A stretch of 64,000 nt of DNA from Lachnospiraceae bacterium (GTDB taxonomy: Bacteria; Bacillota; Clostridia; Lachnospirales; Lachnospiraceae), in NCBI GenBank assembly GCA_030825115.1, contig JAPJQL010000003.1, forward strand, positions 124,001 through 188,000, written 5' to 3'. This document shows, in pieces, positions 42,501 through 48,696 of this stretch. The first letter of the stretch is position 1, and every line of letters begins with the position of its first letter. A program made the translations under genes and the position numbers. The notes under the pieces are model-generated. The model did not search any database. It saw nothing but the letters and a program-made list of their open reading frames with translations, and was not told the origin of the DNA.

Positions 42501-45271
42501 GTCCCGCTGGCTCCGTAGCGCGCATCCCTGTTTGTGATGATCCCTTTGTTGTAGCCTGCAACGCCACCCGCGTATCTGGCGTTTGACGACACCTCCGTCA
42601 GCTTTTCTGTACTGCCTTCATACAGAACGCTGCTGTAACTGTTGACGATCAGTCCTGTCTCTCCGTTGTACCCGGTGATCCCGCCGACATAATCGCCTGT
42701 GGCCGTGACGATTCCTTCATTGATCCAGTCCAGTACCGCGGCGGTCTCTGCCGTGTATTCCCTGGCCGTCAGTTGAACGGAATATGGCTCCCGGCTGCTG
42801 TCTAACGTTCCCGCCGCATTGCATCCCACGATGCCGCCAACATAAGAATGTCCTATGACATGGAGCTGGTTGCGGTTATTGCCGTCCTTCGCCTGCAGCG
42901 CGCCTGCCCGTCCGGAATTGTAGCCGACGATTCCGCCCACATAGTTCTTGCCGACCATGTAGCCCTGCTTTTGTGCAGACTCCCGCACGGTATTGCAGTT
43001 TGCGATGACAGCTCCGTCATTGAACCCGACGATTCCGCCTGCAAAAGTTTCCGCCAGCGCATCAGTCTCTCCTTCCCGGATTGCCCGAAGCAGTTCATCA
43101 ATCTCGTTCTCGGAATAATAGGGAGAGCTCTTGCAGTCAGAAAGCCGGATCTGCCCTGCCGATACTTCCGGCAGTTCGGTATACCCGGCGATCCCGCCAA
43201 AGAAATAGATTCCCCTGGCCGGATTGATTTTCTCTCCATAGACTTTTCCATAATTCTCACAGCGGTCCACCGTGACCATGCCGTTGCCGTGGTTCACCAA
43301 TCCTCCGGCAATGCCGCCGACATATTGCTGGCCCGTCACCGGGATCCGGTTGACCAGATTCTCATAAGCCGCCTTATTTGCGGCCGCCCCTGCCGGGATC
43401 TCTGTCATGCCTGCCATTGCGCCCACGTAGAAGCAGCCTGAAATGTGGTTATACATCGACTGATCCATCGTCTCCGCACTGCGTTTTACCGTAAGATTGC
43501 TGAGCGTACCTGTATTTTTTCCTGCAAAGCCGCCTGTGGCCGTGGCCGACTGCTCCGGTAGAACGTTTCCTGCCTGGTCTTTCCTTATTCCGTTTACCGA
43601 CACGTCTTCCAGGATCAAATCCCTGATCGTTCCGCGGTTTTCCGCTGTCAGGCCTATGGCAGACGTCTCCCCGTCTTTCAGCCCCATATGGTTGATATCC
43701 ATGCAAAACCGTTTTAAAGAACGGATCCTGCCCCCTGGCTCGGACATCAGGCTTGATTCTTTGCGCAGAACAGAAAGCGGGCGGAAACAGTATCCGCTCA
43801 CATCGCCCCCTTCCGGCCACTGCACGGTCCCATGATCGTAGACAGAGCCCGAATTCAATGCATATTCCCAGTTAATATCATTCCTGATCTGGTATTCCGC
43901 CTTTGTCTGAGCATGCAGAAGTTCCTTTTCTTTGAAACGGATATTATGCAGATGACGTGCATTTTCTATGCCAAAGATAACCGTATTGTCCTCTGACATG
44001 GTTTTCCGTGCAAACAGGGCGTGCTCCGAATTGCTCTTCTTTTTCGCCGTGGCATTGTAGAAGGAGGGCTTTGAACCACTGATCTCTACAAAAATCTCGT
44101 CTGCGGATGCCAGACTGCCAAACCGCTGTATCGATGCGGTGTCCTTTAAGCCTGCAGCGTCCTGTTCATCGGCAGACAGATCAAGCCCGTCCAGCACCAG
44201 CGTCAGGGTCCGGTCGGTTCTGCTGTAAGTAATCGGAAACCGGTATTCCACGCCGTTGACCATGCCATTAATACACCCGCCGCCGACCTGCGCCTCCTCT
44301 GGTATCGTCCCCTCTGTGCTTCCCAGCGCATCGATTTCCAGCAGCTTTAAAGGCTCCTGTTCCTTATCGTCGGACTCTTTATAGACAGCGATGGAATACA
44401 CCAGGCTGATCAGGTCTTTGTCATCGCCCAGACCGGCATTTTTCGTTGACCATGTCAGATTCAGGGTGTCTTCATTGTTCAGCCTCAAATTCGTGATGAC
44501 CGGCTTATTGATGCCCGGATCCGTCGCCCGGGACATGGTTTCCACCCCATAATAACCCGTCTTGTCCTCCTTGCGGGCGCTGCTGCTCCGGTCCCGGATC
44601 TGCACCCGGTCCTTATCGGGCTGTCCATATGTAAATCCATTTGCATTTGCATTGTAAAATACAGAAAATATCTGGGCAGTTTTAGGGTCGGGGTCAAACT
44701 CAATGCAGATGGCCGCATCCAGCATTGCTTTATCCGTGATATAAGGGTCTATCATCTGATACAGGGCCCAGATCCGCCGTTCTTCTATGGTTTTGCCCTT
44801 CATATCCTGTTCTTTCAGACCTTTTAAACCCTGATAGACAGCGTAATCCCCTTTTTTAACCGATATGAAATAAATGTTTCCCGAATTACCGGACTGCCAT
44901 GCAGCGTCCAGATCCCCCTGTTCCGAAAGCAGGTAGCCCTTCGTGGGCTCTTTTCCGTCTCCTGTCACCGCATTTTTAAGCACCGACAGCTGCCCCCGCT
45001 CCGCATATTGAGTCAGTTGAATCTGCGCCGCTGAAAAAACGCTCTGCGCCGCCTCATTATTCTGCCTGAAATCTGCGTAATCCTGCCACCCGATGATGCT
45101 CATCACTGCCAGCGTACATAAAATCCCCAGCACAACAAGGACCACGATCAGCTCTACCAATGTAAAGCCGCCGTTGCCCTGTATCCTGCGTCCTCTCATG
45201 CCGCCATCCCTGTTGTCATGGCGCTTTTTCTTACCCTTGTCGTTGCTCCGCCTCATCGGTCCTGCACTCAT
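33530..45271 (-). CDS. Giant prepilin-signal adhesin-like protein, 3,913 residues, with GLUG-like repeats
   Basis: One uninterrupted frame of 11.7 kb. The N-terminus is a class III prepilin signal: basic leader, Gly35, then FTLVELIVVLVVLGILC with Glu5 (Glu40). Residues 60-230 look pilin-like. About 580-2110 hold some 38 copies of a G-G-[IVLFM]-x-[GA] motif, often preceded by Tyr-Val and followed by Asn, as in GLUG repeats of surface adhesins. About 2220-2315 resemble a discoidin (F5/8 C) domain. From about 2440 onward are Fn3-like and other beta modules, separated by basic-Pro linkers such as KRLPQPKD. Near 3770-3800 is a Thr/Ala/Ser/Asn linker. There is no LPxTG or C-terminal helix, so anchoring should be through the pilin helix. 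It follows pilT by 42 bases. Function is inferred as pilus-borne adhesin. Confidence 0.88.
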   Translation of the reverse strand: MSAGPMRRSNDKGKKKRHDNRDGGMRGRRIQGNGGFTLVELIVVLVVLGILCTLAVMSIIGWQDYADFRQNNEAAQSVFSAAQIQLTQYAERGQLSVLKNAVTGDGKEPTKGYLLSEQGDLDAAWQSGNSGNIYFISVKKGDYAVYQGLKGLKEQDMKGKTIEERRIWALYQMIDPYITDKAMLDAAICIEFDPDPKTAQIFSVFYNANANGFTYGQPDKDRVQIRDRSSSARKEDKTGYYGVETMSRATDPGINKPVITNLRLNNEDTLNLTWSTKNAGLGDDKDLISLVYSIAVYKESDDKEQEPLKLLEIDALGSTEGTIPEEAQVGGGCINGMVNGVEYRFPITYSRTDRTLTLVLDGLDLSADEQDAAGLKDTASIQRFGSLASADEIFVEISGSKPSFYNATAKKKSNSEHALFARKTMSEDNTVIFGIENARHLHNIRFKEKELLHAQTKAEYQIRNDINWEYALNSGSVYDHGTVQWPEGGDVSGYCFRPLSVLRKESSLMSEPGGRIRSLKRFCMDINHMGLKDGETSAIGLTAENRGTIRDLILEDVSVNGIRKDQAGNVLPEQSATATGGFAGKNTGTLSNLTVKRSAETMDQSMYNHISGCFYVGAMAGMTEIPAGAAANKAAYENLVNRIPVTGQQYVGGIAGGLVNHGNGMVTVDRCENYGKVYGEKINPARGIYFFGGIAGYTELPEVSAGQIRLSDCKSSPYYSENEIDELLRAIREGETDALAETFAGGIVGFNDGAVIANCNTVRESAQKQGYMVGKNYVGGIVGYNSGRAGALQAKDGNNRNQLHVIGHSYVGGIVGCNAAGTLDSSREPYSVQLTAREYTAETAAVLDWINEGIVTATGDYVGGITGYNGETGLIVNSYSSVLYEGSTEKLTEVSSNARYAGGVAGYNKGIITNRDARYGASGTDDVVSVVSVIHGKDYVGGVAGWNDVGGEIHNYALNGGYITGSHFVGGFVGLNMEKTIFESYIQSDPNQVTGDYFVGGILGANLLPVAGNASLRARFGTDNFLGKLSAENGAFAGGFIGYNYLLKENTAELIVTAAEQLCGLKPLESRDGSLSVNPEKVVADVFKELGEGISNPTASMLILGDGETDSATELLNHITANVYVGGVVGYNNPDTKLTIKNVENVSLVEATGFLRLKEGNASEEHDYSYAGGIIGKVEANVTLDNCRNKDTGSVTSKGTYTGGLAEINYGTIKNCHAGNIGDGTASYIGGLVGVNGSKTLDYGAVVRGKITNCYPNGQIYGVSYVGGLAAENYGEIEYDAGGARYTAVVNASGAYAGGITGYAHRGGTIRFGGEVELDINIDGSAAYAGQIAGVNAGNIEIKEGSRVSNREENVIIGRRNVGGFIGMQIGPDTAGVGSDRVTITGLTNRAHVQASGGYAGGIVAVTDTAADKLWIRNCENYGTVEVLAADELEEDSEGSLEDEPEGVEDEVEDAALMTAAGGITAINRGRIESCGNYGNVRAGSGALGGIAALNGGVIKNSETAGRAYDDEKMDDSLTLTGDLYTGGIAAVNEKGGVIESSAVRNLILRNQEDSRHGFLGGIAAQNKGRIEACQVGVPFDARAAHTGSDYDFGIDAGSYVQKGMEKGFTLLEDNDTTIGYSVALISNASDVVMGGVAGENSYGGVIAGRIKNSSESYSTVAADLHFDGNGLNYFGNIGGIAGVNHNEISGYEFNGYVKGEANDPSKSPSFGINDDLEQSGFRVYGYGGIVGLNGSDRESLAATVKKCRLGMARIEGTGDAGNRTNVGGVAGFNGMQAEINGISFSDETGYAGKLFSYTHKNIPESTHRTFAYGDLKTYAGTVWVTADTYGHVGGVAGFNHGTITGIGWDSDYESARNKDKNNMSGGYFENGSYVLDTSDIKTLAEADMTSVLVTTKAGHVGGIAGYNRRNGLISRAVTGRYWLVYAETQQQDNGAGGIIGYNISEKDLTLCDNHATVAKRSEGNAVGGMVGRNENNTTSSWRFYDCHNYGNISAKERAGGLIGNIKNKGGTLENCLNFGAVTADNGTAIAGGIVGYVYGGLSGETLNLVHCENHGAVGEKSRNAAFGGIVGSTYRSSYPMGIRFDGCVNTGMIGGGSKTGGILGTSNYENNRIISMTYCRNYGYSSINSSEFYGLTSVNIVAKDSFGVTGKETVHPTGKAGSNAGSYYFAEKADTAESAFWVRRIAANGLAADNPTNIKNIGRMINGEAAKANGNFYFEAASLKNSFEFEFNKPVKLDSMTLNWPGTSDGRKQNYQLRFKNGEEVLDRVIEVRGAVGEVGYENLEGMEVTSVIIDDIIAYKEKSENRENVVLFQFSAEGTPQGCSNPTGMTPVKEDASRVVWSQNDRMTTIYTPDAPVSTVTKDDNGMPLYIIEEAEPHYAVDINSQKVIENVAGYTAAQIYQPERASDQTLSYRLCKGAAANEQEKKQGLDELLVLGPQQGDLPVPTGLHFTTDTGEYKVAWNGSDSAGYYIVTCIYETGNGSVKAEYATFSPSYIISTAVEKDGAKAAGVSVTVRACRGDRVSGSSDALDITFGKRLPYPKIRWKLSGEDGYWVELLNREDYVAFAKENLTENDSEEALEKALEAIRVNTSGFHTAEFPVKDGGKKENGTWKKYTSSFTGNIYFNSYADYVGEGKDIIRSVTTALESRIPGWGVYTGEKMAVVRLEKTAQTSGVGFSGTTVRELAYNVKMRGETNSWVPELRTEMIADDPVLNVPVAISVSEQTRLSSSGSSMNTVTLGGLPEDFLDREKDGKTYKYKNVQVRAYPTKMTNDVVCQGWNVDDRTYRAEELELMYVTEDGEIVPDAAGRKKRSGGVRLISRGKVQPGYVIVRAGKGADGSAEYKLYYNALLKALEKTKGYDPTGKNLPPEWAYTEGGSALTYQQYQVFFHFIDLEKELQQTVPTPVLYASAEYDAKTGSWRDGAYDEEDMLVLTWDQAGMNGKPAYTEGNGYEEKDYRDAVYRLTITGEKGGTATTLVNRISIYTADRTGDSYNTYRADASTWDYDNITVTITRVGREQDSLTTIFPATAVRSFPMRKRLPQPKDVTAELAKDETGVIIQDSLGYVLSFVGVTGEAELAALDYYQIEISSRDKENPSETVTLGPVEHITDTSGIRLDLDTFRGGEEISVAVQAIAKTGDQTYRSSFASAAAELTVPSRLAKPEMGISPGGSENNLTADNKDTLSASEFKNGCITLSMKKEEDTPATLRYQIALELYDSVADLEHSENALVPAGQDGEALLPDKKHPASMTYSGAEAKYDYTLKDLPVDYAGKYLKVVMRSTGSSHISSVWTDMENPGNAEDIVTKEYMWFRLPRVQIDPVEFTEHTDVVEYERPIMTPEGNLQGEQVTASQIQAGFALAEHADRYHITLIQEPQQADRSIAADIDAANYVVSHVHEMTLARTAQDDEYELEYRSTKLDDDGNQMKKTMKLKVNGGEQALPFTEVLILTDDGYHITLESAVRLEAEADGPARLIFTLPDCADVTDHTEYLGVQKMSEQILVQAVADEADGNYVDSKWALLYWSGDSLNGMAELELAKDALIPELEYVIPAKGITNTAYQILLSGRGRYLVSVSDRAGKELGVYAVPYDKTYSVDGSNKSQVWLPSIYAKYAEQELELRFCSIFDVSGTADGMTGGLSAGYTTAQTVSLPAIETAVTAVSRTAGEETRYPVAFQADTPGLFPGGILRTGRDGRKTGTITARQKQLVWEYDMGETAVTGYKVELKGEGMDSGYVLDIDLTRGMSGSMPGLSEYLADGGKRLYSVSYHVDGDLLLQLGHTGTATASDAEMATASNAAVSGKKATDSNLATDSNGDRLPEPGVLTLECSLKAEFVTGDGENRKIRFTLTLPDLSYDDMPEEAARLYLEAFPDGLYQTESFRLDLMMRNRYYRKEDTELDLAGLRGELEDDRKETEE
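38940..43540 (-). repeat. GLUG-like protein repeat array inside the giant pilin gene
   Basis: By eye about 38 units carry the signature G-G-[IVLFM]-x-[GA], for example YVGGIVGYNSG, YAGGVAGYNKG, HVGGVAGFNHG. Spacing is irregular (about 25-80 residues) and codon use varies between copies, so the array is old and diverged at DNA level, with no long exact DNA repeats noticed. Confidence 0.8.
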
Positions 45272-45313
45272 CCCCTATATCCTGCCTGTATTTTGATTCC
45301 TGTCTTGTCTTCC

Positions 45314-46363
45314 CTATACGAGAAACTGTTCTAAATCTCGTTTATCATTGGAATACTGATAAGCCATATCCCGGTCGATCACCCGCTCCTGCACCAGTCT
45401 GGCCAGGTCGCTGTTGAGGGAGTGCATCCCAAGCGCCCTCCCCGACTGCATCACGCTCCCAAGCTGGTGGCACTTGCCTTCCCGCACCAGATTCATCGCC
45501 GCGTCCGTCCCCAGCAGAATCTCAGTTGCAGCGATCCGCCCTCCGCTCATCTTCGGGATCAGGCACTGGGTGACGATCCCCTTCAGCACGCCTGCAAGCT
45601 GGGCTCTGATCTGGCTCTGACCCGAAGCCGGGCAGGCGTCGATGATCCGGTCTATGGTCTGCATCGCTCCCGTTGTGTGGAGCGTGCTGAGTACCAGATG
45701 TCCCGTCTCCGCCGCCGTGAGCGCCGCCGATATCGTCTCAAAATCACGCATCTCGCCGACCAGAATGATATCCGGGTCTTCACGCAGCGCCGAACGCAGC
45801 GCGGCGGCAAAAGACTTCACGTCCCGCCCCGTCTCCCGCTGATGGATCAGGGAACACTTCTGCCCATAGACATATTCGATCGGGTCTTCTATCGTAATGA
45901 TATGGTCTGCGCGGCTGCTGTTGATATAGTCGATCATCGCCGCCAGCGTGGTGGACTTGCCGCTCCCGGTCGGTCCGGTCACTAGGATCAGACCTCTCGG
46001 TTCATCCGCCAGCTTTTTCAACACCGGGGGAAGGTTCAGTTCCTCCAATGCCGGGATATGGTTGTTCAGCAGACGGATCGTGGCCGCCAGCTTTTTCTGC
46101 TGCCGGAACACGTTCACACGCTGTCTGTCACCGTTTAGCAGCTCCACCGGAAAATCCAGGTCATCCCCCTGTTCCAGCAGCGCCTTCTGCCTGTCATCCA
46201 GCATGGACAGGATGATCTCGGCAGTCTCCTGTCCGCTTAAGCCAAACGGCGCCTCGATCAAAGAGCCGTCGATCCGCACCATCACCGGCAGCCCCTCGGA
46301 TATATGGATATCCGAAGCCCGCATCTGCCTCCCTGTCTCAATGATCTGCCTGATATCTGCCAT
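45314..46363 (-). CDS. pilT: Type IV pilus retraction ATPase
   Basis: A 349-residue hexameric ATPase that powers pilus retraction at the cytoplasmic face. Walker A is GPTGSGKS (130-137), Walker B-type motif ILVGEMRDFETISAAL, and the Asp and His boxes ITIEDPIEY and STLHTTGA are in place. The start IRQIIETGRQMRASDIHISEG is the PilT N-terminal domain. The exact PilT C-terminal AIRNLIRE motif is diverged here (MNLVREGKCHQL). Its presence suggests dynamic pili able to pull or twitch. It is 16 bases downstream of pilB and 42 upstream of the giant pilin-like gene. Confidence 0.95.
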   Translation of the reverse strand: MADIRQIIETGRQMRASDIHISEGLPVMVRIDGSLIEAPFGLSGQETAEIILSMLDDRQKALLEQGDDLDFPVELLNGDRQRVNVFRQQKKLAATIRLLNNHIPALEELNLPPVLKKLADEPRGLILVTGPTGSGKSTTLAAMIDYINSSRADHIITIEDPIEYVYGQKCSLIHQRETGRDVKSFAAALRSALREDPDIILVGEMRDFETISAALTAAETGHLVLSTLHTTGAMQTIDRIIDACPASGQSQIRAQLAGVLKGIVTQCLIPKMSGGRIAATEILLGTDAAMNLVREGKCHQLGSVMQSGRALGMHSLNSDLARLVQERVIDRDMAYQYSNDKRDLEQFLV

Positions 46364-46379
46364 GCCTCATTCCCACCTT

Positions 46380-48062
46380 CTACTCATAATATGCGACCTT
46401 GAACAGCTCATCCATCGTGGTGATCCCTTCCGCCACAAGCTGCGCGCCGCGTTCTTTTAATGTCATCATTCCCTGTTCCTTCAGGGCGTACTCTTTCATC
46501 TGCTCCATTCCTGTCCCGGAAGCGATCATTTCCCGAAGCTGCTTGTCGATATACAGCACTTCGTGGATCGCGATCCTTCCCCGGTATCCGGTATGGTTGC
46601 AGCGTGGGCAGCCTGCCGCTGTCTTGATCTTTGTCACATGCTTCCCGAGGTATTCCTGGGTCTGCCTGTCAGCCTCTGTTTCTTTGGCGCACTCCGGACA
46701 CAGCTTCCTCATCAGACGCTGCGCCACCACCCCTACCAGGGAGTTTGCAACCATATACGGCTCAGTCCCCATATCCTCCAGGCGGACGATGGCAGAAAGC
46801 GCGTCGTTGGTGTGCAGCGTACTCAGCACCAGATGCCCTGTGATCGCCGCCCGGACGGAGATAGAAGCCGTCTCGCTGTCACGGGTCTCGCCCACCATGA
46901 TGATATCAGGGTCCTGCCGCAGCAGCGCACGCAGCCCGGACTCAAAAGTCATGCCCGCCATATTATTGACCTGGCACTGGTTGATCCTTGGAAGGTTTTT
47001 CTCCACCGGGTCCTCAATCGTAGAGATATTCACCTGACGTTTTGCCAGCTCTCCCAAAATCATATACAGCGTCGTCGTCTTGCCGGAACCGGTCGGTCCG
47101 GTCATATAGATCAGCCCGTTGGGCGACCGCAGCATCCGGTTCAGCTTCTCACAGTCCTCCGGCAGCATGCCAAACGTCCCGGAATGGTCGATCTGGGCAT
47201 TGCCCGACAGCAGACGGATCACGGCCTTCTCCCCGAATACGGTTGGAATCACGGAGATACGCATATTGACCATCTGGCTGTCGATCTTCATCCGGAAATG
47301 CCCATCCTGCGGAACCCTCCGCTCTGCAATATCCATATCGCCCAATATCTTGATTCTGGCAATCAGGGAGGCATGAAGGCTCTTCTGGAGCGTCACGAAA
47401 TCGATGATCACGCCATCGATACGCATCCTGACCACAGTCTTATCCTCAAACGGCTCGATATGCACATCGCTGGCATTGCTGTGGTAAGCTCTCTGGACCA
47501 GGCTGTTGAGCAGGTTGATCACCGGAGTATCGTCGTCTCCCTCGTCTACGGCCAGCTCCTCCACTTCCTGTTCCTGGCTGTCATTGGCAACGCTGGCTGC
47601 CCTGCGGGCCTTTACCTCCGCATAATAATAACGGATCGCATTGTCAAGGGCCTGCCCTTCGCTAAGCAGCAGCTCCAGATTCATGCCCGCCGTCTGCCTG
47701 ACATCCTCAAGTCCATAGAAATTCAGCGGGTCGCTCGTCAAAACGACGAGGATATCCCCATTCATCTGGACACCCAGCATCCGGTAACGCTGCGCCATCT
47801 CCACAGGAATCTTCTGAACCGCTTCCATATCGATATGCATCTGGGAAATATCCCCGATCTTTAAATCCAGGCGGGCGGCAAGCGCCTCCAACATCTGGTG
47901 CTCCGTGATAAAACCAAGCTCGATCAGGGCGCCTCCAAGGCGGACGCCTTTATGCTCCTTCTGGTATTCCAGGGCTTTTCCTATCTGTTCGTCATTTACA
48001 TAGCCGTATTCTTTCAGTACATCGCCAATCCGGACATTCCGGAAACTGTTTACATTATTCAT
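46380..48062 (-). CDS. pilB: Type IV pilus extension ATPase with tandem MshEN c-di-GMP-binding motifs
   Basis: A 560-residue GspE/PilB ATPase that drives pilin polymerisation. Residues 11-34 and 41-64 are two copies of the MshEN motif, each with R-x-G at the start, Gly at position 10, and Leu and Gln towards the end (the second ends in Arg64 instead of Gln). Tandem MshEN motifs bind c-di-GMP in MshE and clostridial PilB. The motor domain has Walker A GPTGSGKT (322-329), Asp box STIEDPVE and Walker B region MVGETRDSETA. A tetracysteine zinc motif (CPECAKE and CPRCNHTGY) follows. The start overlaps the end of the pilO-like gene by 8 bases. Confidence 0.95.
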   Translation of the reverse strand: MNNVNSFRNVRIGDVLKEYGYVNDEQIGKALEYQKEHKGVRLGGALIELGFITEHQMLEALAARLDLKIGDISQMHIDMEAVQKIPVEMAQRYRMLGVQMNGDILVVLTSDPLNFYGLEDVRQTAGMNLELLLSEGQALDNAIRYYYAEVKARRAASVANDSQEQEVEELAVDEGDDDTPVINLLNSLVQRAYHSNASDVHIEPFEDKTVVRMRIDGVIIDFVTLQKSLHASLIARIKILGDMDIAERRVPQDGHFRMKIDSQMVNMRISVIPTVFGEKAVIRLLSGNAQIDHSGTFGMLPEDCEKLNRMLRSPNGLIYMTGPTGSGKTTTLYMILGELAKRQVNISTIEDPVEKNLPRINQCQVNNMAGMTFESGLRALLRQDPDIIMVGETRDSETASISVRAAITGHLVLSTLHTNDALSAIVRLEDMGTEPYMVANSLVGVVAQRLMRKLCPECAKETEADRQTQEYLGKHVTKIKTAAGCPRCNHTGYRGRIAIHEVLYIDKQLREMIASGTGMEQMKEYALKEQGMMTLKERGAQLVAEGITTMDELFKVAYYE

Positions 48063-48696
48063 CCGTATCGTATTCCTTCCTGCTCATCGCCACTTCCAGC
48101 CGCAGGCTCAAAAGATCGTATTGCTCGGTCAATCCGCTCTGTGCATTCACCTGACGTCTTGCGCTGCTCCAGTTGAGCCCTGTGATACGCACCCCCGGAG
48201 TATGAAGGGCAATGTCGTCGATCAGACGGTCCATAGCCGCCGTCGGCCCGTCCACATCCAGGCTGACAGACGCGATCCACACCCCGTCCTTTTTATCCGG
48301 GTTGCTCCCGGTGTCAGTCTTCTTTCCATAACCGCTTACATTGGCAGCCTCCTGCGGCATGGCGATCTGCAGCTTTCTCACAGAAAGCCCGTGAAGCATC
48401 GCCTTCTCCGTCATCAGGCGGTCAACGTCCTGTGTTTTCAGAAGCGGATACAGCTCTTTCTGTGCATCCAGAAGCATTTCTCTTCGGTCCTCGTTACCGG
48501 CCCTCATCAAAGGAAGTTCCGCCTCTTTTTGCCGGACCAGGGCGATCTGCTCCTCGTTTGCCGCAATCTGCTCCTTCATCGCTGCGTTTGCCTTATGCAT
48601 GGGCAGGATCACCAGCAGCGTCAGAATCGCCGCCACGCAGAACACGCCAAGCCCTGCCAGCAGTTTTTTATCCCGCTCCGTCATCTTCATCGTCAT
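48055..48696 (-). CDS. PilO-like alignment subcomplex protein
   Basis: A 213-residue bitopic membrane protein. A short cytoplasmic N-terminus is followed by one membrane helix (about 13-32), then a coiled-coil region (about 35-80, KEQIAANEEQIALVRQKE) and a small ferredoxin-like fold with a beta strand pattern (VWIASVSLDVDGPTAAMDRLIDDI). This is the plan of PilO/GspM, which with PilN links the motor to the envelope. Sequence similarity to named PilO is weak; the call rests on topology and position. Start 48696 overlaps the previous stop as ATGA with GGAGG upstream. Confidence 0.75.
   Translation of the reverse strand: MTMKMTERDKKLLAGLGVFCVAAILTLLVILPMHKANAAMKEQIAANEEQIALVRQKEAELPLMRAGNEDRREMLLDAQKELYPLLKTQDVDRLMTEKAMLHGLSVRKLQIAMPQEAANVSGYGKKTDTGSNPDKKDGVWIASVSLDVDGPTAAMDRLIDDIALHTPGVRITGLNWSSARRQVNAQSGLTEQYDLLSLRLEVAMSRKEYDTDE

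Noticed and set aside
38940..43540. Possible CRISPR-like or DNA-level tandem repeats in the giant gene
   Set aside because: The repetition is at protein level. Copies differ in codons and spacing, and no regular repeat-spacer pattern is seen.
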